DNA of 64,000 bases, taken from contig CAZEJS010000011.1 in assembly GCA_964512645.1 (NCBI GenBank), positions 1 to 64,000 of the forward strand, given 5' to 3'. Both the position numbers and the translations under genes were made by a program. The notes under the pieces are model-generated. The model saw only the letters and a list, made by a program, of their open reading frames with translations. It did no database searches and was not told the DNA's origin. Position 1 is the first letter of the stretch; each line of letters opens with the position of its first letter. The stretch comes from CAZEJS01 sp964512645 (GTDB lineage Bacteria; Actinomycetota; Geothermincolia; Fen-727; Anoxymicrobiaceae). Shown in pieces: positions 16,633 to 24,390 of this stretch.

Positions 16633-17391
16633 ATGCGCTGCAGGCGGATTTCAAAGAAGCTGGTCGAATACGCGGACGGAAGGCTCGACAGAAGGCACGC
16701 CGACAGGGTAGCCGAGCACCTTTCGACCTGCGAAACCTGCGCGAGGGCCTGCGAGGAGATGCGGCTTGCCAGGAAGTCGGTACTGGCGATCAAGGATGTC
16801 CCCGTGCCCGATGGGCTCTCGGCCAGGCTGGAGGCCGTGCTTGAAAGGGAGTGGGACGGGGATGCGCCGAAGGCCGCCAGGTCGCGGTCCGGCCGCTGGA
16901 CCGGCGCGATGGCCGCGGCGACCGCGGGCCTTGCCCTGCTTCTCATCGCAGGCTTCATTTTTGTTATCAGCCAGGCCGGAAGACACTCGACCATCCGTGA
17001 GGTGACGCTGGAAGAAGGGCGCCGCGCGGCGCAGGAGGCGCCGGCGCCCGCCGGCGGGGAAAGTGCCCTGAATCAGGAGTCCCCCCCGCCGCCCGCGCCG
17101 GCAGCCGCCCCATCTGAACAAACGCAAACGAAAACGGCGCCTCCGGGCTCCCGGTATCACGAGACTCAACCGAGCGAAATCGCCTCGATGCCGAGCGCGC
17201 CGGGCGCCACCTCCCCCGCAGTCGATAACTCTCTTCCCTCCGGGTACCAGGCCGGGCGGCACGCCGACAACGCCGGAGGCTGGCCCTGGTACGTGACGTT
17301 GCTGGCGATCCTCGGCGGCCTGGCGGTGCTGGGGCTGTTCCTGTGGATGGGGATCAGGGTGTTCAACAGGAGTCGTCGAAACTCCGGGTGA
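16633..17391 (+). CDS. Zinc-finger anti-sigma factor with two membrane segments
   Basis: 252 residues. The ZAS-type motif HLSTCETC (HxxxCxxC, about residues 29-36) near the N-terminus is that of anti-sigma factors which bind region 2/4 of the partner sigma. A transmembrane helix lies at about 92-113, then a long Pro/Ala/Ser/Thr-rich part (about 120-215, probably outside) and a second helix near 222-242, so both ends would be cytoplasmic. Most such anti-sigmas have one helix; the second is uncommon. Cotranscribed with the sigma gene. Confidence 0.87.
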   Translation: MRCRRISKKLVEYADGRLDRRHADRVAEHLSTCETCARACEEMRLARKSVLAIKDVPVPDGLSARLEAVLEREWDGDAPKAARSRSGRWTGAMAAATAGLALLLIAGFIFVISQAGRHSTIREVTLEEGRRAAQEAPAPAGGESALNQESPPPPAPAAAPSEQTQTKTAPPGSRYHETQPSEIASMPSAPGATSPAVDNSLPSGYQAGRHADNAGGWPWYVTLLAILGGLAVLGLFLWMGIRVFNRSRRNSG

Positions 17392-17499
17392 TGAACGCGC
17401 TCGCGCAGCGGCCCCACGGGTGATAACCGGCTCCGGCGAACCCGGAGAACATGGGTGCCAGAATACCGGCAGGGGGACGGGGTTCCCGCGGCAGGCAGG

Positions 17500-17649
17500 T
17501 CAGGCGAAGTACCTGAAAGGCAGGTCGGGCACCTGGCGCCCCAGGTGCGCGAGGTAGCGCTTCTGCGACTCCGAAAGGCTTTGCCACCACAGTGCGGCGG
17601 CCGCCGCCGCAAGGGCCAGCAGTACTGCGTACTTCAGCACTCTCTTCAT
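17500..17649 (-). CDS. 49-residue single-pass membrane peptide
   Basis: MKRVLKYAVLLALAAAAAAL begins a single transmembrane helix, followed by a short polar tail (WWQSLSESQKRYLAHLG). The start ATG 17649 has AAAGAG upstream and lies 17 bases after the oxidoreductase stop, so the two genes are probably cotranscribed. No family recognised; role unknown. Confidence 0.55.
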   Translation of the reverse strand: MKRVLKYAVLLALAAAAAALWWQSLSESQKRYLAHLGRQVPDLPFRYFA

Positions 17650-17666
17650 CTCTTTGACCTCCCGGA

Positions 17667-19175
17667 TCAGCCGATCAGGCCGGCCAGGTAGAGGGCGCTG
17701 CCCGCGGCCTGCTCGGTGCCAACGCCCCTGGACCCCGCGTCGCAGCCGACCAGGTACAGCCCCTCGACGGGGGTGACGGCGCTGGGCTTGTGAACGCCGG
17801 CCTGCCCCACGCTCTGGGCCAGCCCGATGCACTCGCCCGTCGGCTTACCGGTTATCGCCGCGGTGTGGGCGATGTGGGTGCGCATCTTCCATTCGGTGTT
17901 CTTCTCGATCGCCGGGAACAGCTCGAACAGGCGCTCCTCGGCGCGGTCGAGGATGCGCCCGCAGTGCTCCACCGATTCATCCGTCACCAGGCTGGGGCCC
18001 GGCACCCCCATTATCACCAGTTGTTTTCCGAGCGGCGCCATCCGGGAGTCCCATTCGGTGGGCCAGGGCACGAAGAGGAACGGGTCGTCGGGTACGCCGC
18101 CCCGCTCGATGTAGTCGAACATCGTCTCCGGTTCCATGTTCGGCACGTTGAAGTAACACGGAGCCTTCAGTTCTACGGCGCTGCGCGAAAGCCCGTACTT
18201 GACGGTGATGAACGAGAAGGACTCCTCGAGAGAAAGGGCGCGCGCCAGGTACTCGGAGGGAAAGGCGCCGTCGCCCGCCATCTCCACGGTCTTCTTGATC
18301 CCCGCGTTGGACACCACCAGGTCGGCCTCGAAGCGCCTGCCGTCCCTGGTCGTAACCCCTTTTACCGCTCCGCCGTCCACATCGATGGACGCGACCTCGG
18401 CATCCAGCTCCAGGCGGCCCCCGTTCCTGGCGAAGGACCTGAGCCAGGAGCCGGGTATCTCCCGCGAGCCGCCCCGGGGGACGCTCAGGTAGGCCTTCTC
18501 GAACATGTTCGAGACGCACCACATCAGCTCTCCGGCGCTCGACCTCGTGTACGGGATCACCAGGAGTATCATCGAGCACACCGCGAGGTTCATGTGCACC
18601 AGCTCGATGTCGGTGAACCGGTCGAGGAAATCGCGGGTGGTGACCTCGTCCAGGTCGGCGAGGAACACCTCGTCGCGCCCGATCAGCTTCCGGAAGGTCC
18701 GGAGGAACCCCGCGAAGCCCTCTCTGCCGGTAGCCGCGTGGAGGCGGTTAGATGCTTTTTTGAGGCGCGCCGCCGAGGCGTCCCGGGTAGCGGTGCCCCT
18801 TCGGCGGAGGTAAGAGCGCTCCGCCAGCGCGGCTTTCGCCATCTGGACGTGGGTCCGGGGGTCCCGCTGGGACTGGTACTGCGCCAGGTCGAAGCTGCCG
18901 CGCTGGTGGAAAACGGAGCCCGGGTTGCCCCTTGCCCAGGTCATGTCACCGCCGAGGGCCCTGTCTATCTCACCGTGCGGACCGGAGGGCCCCATGGAGA
19001 ACATGTGAACCCCGGAGTCCACCACGAAGCCGTCCCGGTCGAAGCCCCAGCACTTGCCCCCGGTGAAGGAGTTCCTCTCCAGCAGGACGACGTCGTGCCC
19101 CCTGGACTGGAGGAGCGAAGCTGCGCCGGCTCCCCCGATGCCCGACCCGATCACGACTATCTTCTTCGCGCGCAA
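17667..19175 (-). CDS. FAD-dependent oxidoreductase, phytoene-dehydrogenase-like
   Basis: 502 residues from TTG 19175, chosen for the strong GGAGGA six bases upstream. The dinucleotide motif KIVVIGSGIGGAGAASLL at the N-terminus is followed by LLERNSFTGGK. The C-terminal GLYLVGCDAGSRGVGTEQAAGS resembles the FAD-binding end of CrtI/NDP-sterol-type amine-oxidase folds (COG1233). It probably desaturates or isomerises a lipid or isoprenoid, but no carotenoid genes are adjacent. An unusual Arg/Ala-rich stretch lies at about 120-145. Confidence 0.87.
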   Translation of the reverse strand: MRAKKIVVIGSGIGGAGAASLLQSRGHDVVLLERNSFTGGKCWGFDRDGFVVDSGVHMFSMGPSGPHGEIDRALGGDMTWARGNPGSVFHQRGSFDLAQYQSQRDPRTHVQMAKAALAERSYLRRRGTATRDASAARLKKASNRLHAATGREGFAGFLRTFRKLIGRDEVFLADLDEVTTRDFLDRFTDIELVHMNLAVCSMILLVIPYTRSSAGELMWCVSNMFEKAYLSVPRGGSREIPGSWLRSFARNGGRLELDAEVASIDVDGGAVKGVTTRDGRRFEADLVVSNAGIKKTVEMAGDGAFPSEYLARALSLEESFSFITVKYGLSRSAVELKAPCYFNVPNMEPETMFDYIERGGVPDDPFLFVPWPTEWDSRMAPLGKQLVIMGVPGPSLVTDESVEHCGRILDRAEERLFELFPAIEKNTEWKMRTHIAHTAAITGKPTGECIGLAQSVGQAGVHKPSAVTPVEGLYLVGCDAGSRGVGTEQAAGSALYLAGLIG

Positions 19176-19244
19176 AGTGTTCCTCCATGTGTTCGCGGAC
19201 CGGCGCGGCCGGTACGCTCTGCGAGGGGTCATCGCCCGCGGGCA

Positions 19245-19253
19245 ATATTATCA
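19245..19253 (-). promoter_or_regulatory. Candidate extended -10 promoter of the oxidoreductase gene
   Basis: Minus-strand TGATAATAT (TGn plus TAATAT), 70 bases before the TTG start. Confidence 0.45.
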
Positions 19254-19274
19254 CGGGTGCGGTCGAGGAGTGCG

Positions 19275-20027
19275 CTACCTGCCTTTGACGACGGAGTACA
19301 CCCTCCAGGTGCCGTCTTCCACCAGGGTGAAAGTCCGGCGCTCGGAGGAGGAGCCCTGCACCAGATCCACGGTAACCTCGAGAGTGGGCATCTCCACCGA
19401 GTTCCTGGCCAGCGCCCTGGAGGCTTCGTCTTTTTCCCGTTTGAAGCCCGCCTCCGCGTTGGCTTTCAAGCCGGCGATCTCGGCGTCCCGGGCCGCGGTG
19501 AGTTCGTCGACCCTGGCCTGGGCGCCGTGGAGGCGGGGCAGTGCGTTGTTGATGCGGGTCTGCTCGGTGCGGTACTGGGGCATGTTGGTGCCGTAGGTCA
19601 TCGCGGCGTACTTCTTCATCTCCACGGCGTTGTTGTACTCCGCCTGGGCGTTGGCCAGGACCGCACCGGCGTACTCGATGAGCGGCTTGAACCTGGCCTC
19701 GATCTCCGCCAGCGGCTTCTCTATCCGCTCCTCCACCGTGGCCAAGGACCTGGGGGCGTATCCTTTCTCCCGGACCGGACCGCTGCCCGGCTCTTCAACC
19801 GAGACCACTTTCACGGTCGCTCCGTTGAGCTGGCCCGCCAGGGCTTCGGAGACATCCCTGAAGGAGTGCCTGTCGTAGCAGGCCGAAGAGGCTTCCTGCT
19901 TCTGCCCGTTGCGCAGCGCGTCCAGGAAACCGGTGAGTTTTCCCGCGGGTCCGGATGAGCACCCCGCGAGCCCCAGCAGCATCCCGCAGACAATTGCCGC
20001 CGTCAGTGCTCTTCCCGGGTGTTTCAT
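19275..20027 (-). CDS. Putative lipoprotein with coiled-coil centre
   Basis: 250 residues. The signal peptide ends at lipobox LAGC (C23). A helical, Glu/Ala/Arg-rich middle (about 85-195) lies between an N-terminal part around CYDRHSFRDV and a C-terminal beta-like segment (RRTFTLVEDGTWRVYSV). No family recognised. The closing segment resembles DUF4878/NTF2-type lipoproteins that end with a 'W-x-V' strand. It follows another lipoprotein gene by 12 bases, so they are likely coexpressed on the cell surface. Confidence 0.7.
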   Translation of the reverse strand: MKHPGRALTAAIVCGMLLGLAGCSSGPAGKLTGFLDALRNGQKQEASSACYDRHSFRDVSEALAGQLNGATVKVVSVEEPGSGPVREKGYAPRSLATVEERIEKPLAEIEARFKPLIEYAGAVLANAQAEYNNAVEMKKYAAMTYGTNMPQYRTEQTRINNALPRLHGAQARVDELTAARDAEIAGLKANAEAGFKREKDEASRALARNSVEMPTLEVTVDLVQGSSSERRTFTLVEDGTWRVYSVVKGR

Positions 20028-20039
20028 CTGCGCGGCGCC

Positions 20040-20531
20040 TTACTGGAACAGACCCGGGGGCGCTTCGGGGTGGTCGGCAGGGATCATGCTCGTCCCGTAA
20101 TCCACGACCGTCCATGCCCCGGCGGTCTTCTTCAGCAGCCAGCTGGCGCCGTCGGTCGACCTGTCGGCGGGGACCAGGTCCACCCGCGCCCAGTTGTCGA
20201 TGATCTTCACGCCGGTGACTTCGAGCTCGCCGATCGACGGATTGCCCGCCTTCGCGTTCGCCCTGGCCGCGCTGACCGCGGCATCCCTGTCGGAGGTGAC
20301 AGGTTGAGTCCGGTCTTTTTCGTCGCCGCCGGGGGTGGTCTGGACCGGCGCATCCCCGTCGCCGGGTTCCCGGACGGCGGGCGTGCTCGCGTTAGATCGC
20401 GGTACCGCGGCCCCCGTGGATTCGCCGGTCGTCCCGCCGCCGCCGCACCCCTGGGCCACCAGCAATGGGGCGGCCAGGAGCGCCGCGGCGGCCGCCGCGA
20501 TGAGCAGGCGTATCGCTCGATCAGAAAGCAT
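20040..20531 (-). CDS. Small putative lipoprotein
   Basis: 163 residues. The lipobox VAQGC (C29) follows an Ala/Leu-rich signal. A disordered stretch rich in Gly, Thr, Pro and Asp (30-80) leads to a compact C-terminal domain whose end (WLLKKTAGAWTVVDYGTSM) looks like the last strand of an NTF2/DUF4878-like or protease-inhibitor-like fold. Unrecognised family. First of two adjacent lipoprotein genes on this strand; transketolase lies upstream with a 90-base gap. Confidence 0.65.
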   Translation of the reverse strand: MLSDRAIRLLIAAAAAALLAAPLLVAQGCGGGGTTGESTGAAVPRSNASTPAVREPGDGDAPVQTTPGGDEKDRTQPVTSDRDAAVSAARANAKAGNPSIGELEVTGVKIIDNWARVDLVPADRSTDGASWLLKKTAGAWTVVDYGTSMIPADHPEAPPGLFQ

Positions 20532-20621
20532 AAGTACTCCAGCCGTGAGGTTGTTTCCCGGGCGAATGATTCTTCGATACGCCGGACCCGCACTCCTTGA
20601 ACGGAGCGGGCCGCAGGCCGG

Positions 20622-22622
20622 TCATCCCAGGAGGGATTTCGCCTTCTCGACGACGTTACGGACGTTGAAGCCCGCCTTCTCCAGCGCCTGGCCGCCGGGG
20701 GCGGACATCCCGAAGAGGTCCCAGCCGATAACGTCCCCTTCGTCTCCGACGTACCTGCGCCATCCCAGCGTCGAGCCGGCTTCGACGGCCAGCTTCCTCA
20801 CCGGGCCCGGCAGCACCCGTTCCCGGTATCCCGGCTCCTGCTCCTCGAACAGCTCCCAGGACGGCATGCTGACCACGCCGGCGGCGATGCCCTCGCCCGC
20901 CAGGGCGGTCCGGGCTTCGAGCGCCAGGGCGACCTCGGAGCCGGTTGCGACCAGGATGATGTCCGCGCCGTCGGCCGGCCCGGTGAGGGAGTAAGCGCCC
21001 CTGGCGAGGCCTCCGGCGGGTTCGAGAGATGCCCTGTCGAGAACGGGCAGGTTCTGCCTGCTGAGCGCCAGGGCCACCGGTCCTCCGCGCTCGAGGGCCA
21101 CCCTCCAGGCTTCGACGGTCTCGGCGGCGTCGCCGGGCCTGATCACCACCAGGCCCGGTATGGCGCGGAGCGCGGCCAGCTGCTCCACCGGCTGGTGGGT
21201 CGGCCCGTCCTCGCCGACCCCCAGGCTGTCGTGGGTGAAAACGTAGACCACGTGCACTCCCATGAGCGCCGCGAGCCTGATCGCCGGCCGCATGTAATCG
21301 GCGAAGACCAGGAAAGTGCCGCCGTAGGGGATAAGCCCCCCGCTGAGCGCCATGCCGTTCATCACCGCGGCCATCCCGTGCTCGCGGATTCCGAAGTGAA
21401 GGTTCCGCCCGGAGAAGTCGCCCCTGCGGATGCTCCCCGCTCCCTTGATGACGGTCTGGTTGGACGGGCCGAGGTCGGCCGACCCGCCGATGAGCTCGGG
21501 CACCGCCCCGGCGAGCGCCTGGAGGACGTGCCCGGAGGCCGACCGCGTCGCCAGCTTCGACCCGGCCTCGAACTCCGGCAGGGCGCTCTCCCACCCGGCG
21601 GGGAGGCGCGCATCCGCGACCCTGCGGTACTCCGCGGCGAGCTCGGGGTGTTCCCGCCGGTAATCCTCGAACCGCGCCTCCCATTCGCCCTGCAGGCGGG
21701 CGCCCTTCTCCAGGGCGGTGCGCATGTGCTCGAGGACGGCGTCCGGGACGTGGAACTCCCCCTCCTCCGGCCAGCCGAGGTTCTTACGGGTCAGGAGGAC
21801 TTCCTCGGGCCCCAGCGGCGCCCCGTGGGATTTCTCGCTGCCCTCCAGGTTCGGGCTCCCGCAGGCGATGCGCGAGCGCACCACCACCAGGCTCGGCCTG
21901 GAGGTCTCGAGGCGCGCTTCCTCGATGGAGGCGGAGAGGGCGTCGAGGTCGTTGGCGTCCTCGACGAACGGGGCGACGTGCCACCCGTAGGCGGAGTACC
22001 TGGCGGCCACGTCCTCGCTGAAGGAAAGATCGGTGCAACCCTCGATGGTAATCCGGTTGTCGTCGTACACGCATACCAGGCTGCCGAGCCCCAGGTGCCC
22101 CGCGAGTGAAGACGCCTCGGAGGTCACCCCTTCCATCATGTCCCCGTCGCTGGCGATGGCGTACACGTTGTAGTCGAAAAGGCCGCGGCCGTCGCGTTCG
22201 AAGCGCGAGGCGGTGATCGCCCGGCCCAGCGCCATTCCGACGGCGGTGGAAAGCCCCTGCCCCAGTGGGCCGCTGGTGACCTCGACGCCAGGGGTGACCC
22301 CGAACTCGGGGTGCCCGGGAGTGATGCTGCCCATCTGGCGGAACTCCCGCAGGTCATCCAGGCTCACATCGTAGCCGGTCAGGTAGAGCAGGGCGTACAG
22401 GAGCATAGAGGCGTGTCCCGCCGAGAGCACGAAGCGGTCGCGGCCCGGCCAGCGCGGGTCGGCGGGGTTGTGCCGCAGGAACCGGGTCCAGAGGACGTAG
22501 CCTACCGGGGCGAGCCCCATCGGCGCTCCCGGGTGGCCCGACTTCGCCCTTTCGATGGCGTCGATCGCCAGGCAGCGGATCGCGTTGACGCAGAGGCCGT
22601 CGATGTCGCGGGCAGGGTCCAT
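20622..22622 (-). CDS. tkt: Transketolase
   Basis: 666 residues, normal length. It transfers two-carbon ketol groups in the pentose phosphate pathway using thiamine diphosphate. The ThDP/metal motif GDGDMMEG-like stretch (ASDGDMMEG), the early SGHPGAPMG, the substrate His in FVLSAGHAS and the C-terminal domain with THDSLGVGEDGPTHQP are all present. ATG 22622 has AAGGAG upstream; a longer reading begins upstream of the -10 box and is rejected. It stands alone. It complements rpiB. Confidence 0.96.
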   Translation of the reverse strand: MDPARDIDGLCVNAIRCLAIDAIERAKSGHPGAPMGLAPVGYVLWTRFLRHNPADPRWPGRDRFVLSAGHASMLLYALLYLTGYDVSLDDLREFRQMGSITPGHPEFGVTPGVEVTSGPLGQGLSTAVGMALGRAITASRFERDGRGLFDYNVYAIASDGDMMEGVTSEASSLAGHLGLGSLVCVYDDNRITIEGCTDLSFSEDVAARYSAYGWHVAPFVEDANDLDALSASIEEARLETSRPSLVVVRSRIACGSPNLEGSEKSHGAPLGPEEVLLTRKNLGWPEEGEFHVPDAVLEHMRTALEKGARLQGEWEARFEDYRREHPELAAEYRRVADARLPAGWESALPEFEAGSKLATRSASGHVLQALAGAVPELIGGSADLGPSNQTVIKGAGSIRRGDFSGRNLHFGIREHGMAAVMNGMALSGGLIPYGGTFLVFADYMRPAIRLAALMGVHVVYVFTHDSLGVGEDGPTHQPVEQLAALRAIPGLVVIRPGDAAETVEAWRVALERGGPVALALSRQNLPVLDRASLEPAGGLARGAYSLTGPADGADIILVATGSEVALALEARTALAGEGIAAGVVSMPSWELFEEQEPGYRERVLPGPVRKLAVEAGSTLGWRRYVGDEGDVIGWDLFGMSAPGGQALEKAGFNVRNVVEKAKSLLG

Positions 22623-22673
22623 GGCGCGCAGTTCTCCTTTCCGGGGCGGGCCGCCCGCCCGTCCACCCGATAC

Positions 22674-22682
22674 TATATACCA
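22674..22682 (-). promoter_or_regulatory. Candidate extended -10 promoter of tkt
   Basis: Minus-strand TGGTATATA, 52 bases before ATG 22622. Confidence 0.5.
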
Positions 22683-22870
22683 GAGGGGGGCGCCTGGAGG
22701 AGATGGCGGAAAGGGGGTTGCCGGCGATGCAGGAAGGGGCGGCAGGAGCGCGTGACGCGTACGTGCGACTGCGTGACGAACACCCGCGCGGCCGTCCTCA
22801 CCCGGCCGCACGCCGCTCCGCAGATCGCCGCCTTTCCCGCCGCCGCGCCACCGGACACCCCGCCCCCGGT

Positions 22871-22881
22871 TGATATATAAT
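22871..22881 (+). promoter_or_regulatory. Candidate promoter of the SDR-thioesterase pair
   Basis: TGATATATAAT contains TATAAT at 22876-22881 and an overlapping extended -10; start codon 38 bases downstream. Confidence 0.5.
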
Positions 22882-22918
22882 CGCGGCGGCCGAACATCCG
22901 ACGGACCAGGGGGGCGAG

Positions 22919-23743
22919 ATGGCTCGAAAAGACATCACCGGCAAATGGGCGCTGGTCACCGGTGCCGGCAGCGGAATGGGCAGGACGACGTCGCTCGAGC
23001 TGGCCCGCGAGGGAGCAAACCTTATTCTCGTGGACATCTGCGGCGAAGCCCTCGGGAGCGTGGCCAGGGAGGTCGAGACCCTGGGCGTCGAGTGCCAGAC
23101 GTTCTGCGCCGACGTGACCGACTGGGAGCAGATCAAGGGCATGGCCGATACCATAAACGCCAGGTACGGCGGCCTGGACATCCTCGTCAACAACGCCGGC
23201 ATCGCCCACATGGGTTTCACGCTGGACACCTCGTTCGAGGAATGGAAGAGGCTCCTGGACATCAACCTGTGGTCCGTCATCTACATGGTCAAGGCGTTCG
23301 CGCCGGCGATGATCAGGCGCGGGAGCGGGCACATAGTGAACGTCTCCAGCGGTCAGGCGTTTTTCGCGGTCCCCACCTGGGGGCCTTACGCCACCACCAA
23401 GTTCGCGGTCGACGGGTACAGCGAGGCGCTGCGGTACGAGCTCTACATGAGCGGTGTCAGCGTCAGCGCGGTGTACCCGGGTATCGTCAGGACCCCGTTC
23501 TACGATTCCATAACCGGCGGGTTGATGGTCCGCCTGGGCATGAAACTCCTGATGGCGACCGCGGCGAAGCCGGAGGCGGTCAGCAGGCTCACGGTCCAGG
23601 GCATCAAGAGGAACAGGAAGATGATAATCCCGTTCATCATGTGGCCCGTTTACCTGTTCAAGCCACTGGCGCCGCTCCCGTTCGAGCTGGCCGGTCGCCT
23701 GGTCGCCTGGGCGCTGCGGCGCGAGCAGAAGACGGGATGTTGA
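22919..23743 (+). CDS. Short-chain dehydrogenase/reductase
   Basis: 274-residue classical SDR. Cofactor motif TGAGSGMG near residue 15, NNAG near 90, catalytic Ser in NVSSGQ, and the YATTK Tyr/Lys pair. The C-terminus has a hydrophobic, Pro-rich segment (IMWPVYLFKPLAPLPF, about 240-255) that could touch the membrane, as in SDRs acting on lipids or retinoid/steroid-like substrates. Substrate unknown. The thioesterase gene follows after nine bases. Confidence 0.92.
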   Translation: MARKDITGKWALVTGAGSGMGRTTSLELAREGANLILVDICGEALGSVAREVETLGVECQTFCADVTDWEQIKGMADTINARYGGLDILVNNAGIAHMGFTLDTSFEEWKRLLDINLWSVIYMVKAFAPAMIRRGSGHIVNVSSGQAFFAVPTWGPYATTKFAVDGYSEALRYELYMSGVSVSAVYPGIVRTPFYDSITGGLMVRLGMKLLMATAAKPEAVSRLTVQGIKRNRKMIIPFIMWPVYLFKPLAPLPFELAGRLVAWALRREQKTGC

Positions 23744-23752
23744 GCCGGGCAC

Positions 23753-24154
23753 ATGGACGATCGCCTGCTGAGGAAGTTCGAGTCCGACGCCTACGCCGTT
23801 TTCCTGGGCGTTGAGTTTGTCCTGGTCGAGGACGGGCACTGCGTCGTCAGGATGCCGGTGCGTGACGAGATGATGAACTTCAACGGGGGCGTGCATGGCG
23901 GGGCCATCTTCTCCCTGGCCGATGTTGCCTTCAGCGCCGCCTCGAACTCCTGGGGCTCAATGGCGGCGGCCATCAGCGTGAACGTCGACTTCCTTGCGCC
24001 CGCCGGCGAAACGGCTTACCTGGAGGCGGAAGCCCGGCAGGCGGGCCGCGGCGGGCGGGCCGTCAACTACGACATGGAAGTGCGCAGGGACGACGGGTCC
24101 GTGGTGGCCGTCCTCAGCGGCTGGGTTTACCAGACAAACAGGGACCTGCTCTGA
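23753..24154 (+). CDS. PaaI-type hotdog acyl-CoA thioesterase
   Basis: 133 residues. The PaaI/YdiI-family motif NFNGGVHGGAIFSLADVAF (about residues 42-60) holds the hotdog helix and its catalytic acid. Family length is normal. It hydrolyses acyl- or aryl-CoA. It is paired with the SDR upstream, so both may work on one CoA-bound substrate; no further genes of a defined pathway are in the pair. Confidence 0.92.
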   Translation: MDDRLLRKFESDAYAVFLGVEFVLVEDGHCVVRMPVRDEMMNFNGGVHGGAIFSLADVAFSAASNSWGSMAAAISVNVDFLAPAGETAYLEAEARQAGRGGRAVNYDMEVRRDDGSVVAVLSGWVYQTNRDLL

Positions 24155-24390
24155 GTTCTCGCCGGGGCCGGCTCCCTGAAGCGCGGCCAGGACCGGCCCG
24201 GGGAGGTCGTCGCGGTGACTTTCGTTTGGGCCGACCCGCATCGCGCCCCCGGGGAGCGCAAACAAACACCGGCGCCGGCGCGTCTTACGGGTTGTCCGCG
24301 GAACTCCGGGTTTCGTACGGTGAGAAGCGCGCCATGCCTGCAGTCGTTGCGCGGGTGAGGCGGCGCTTCGTTTCTGAAAGGAACGGCGGC

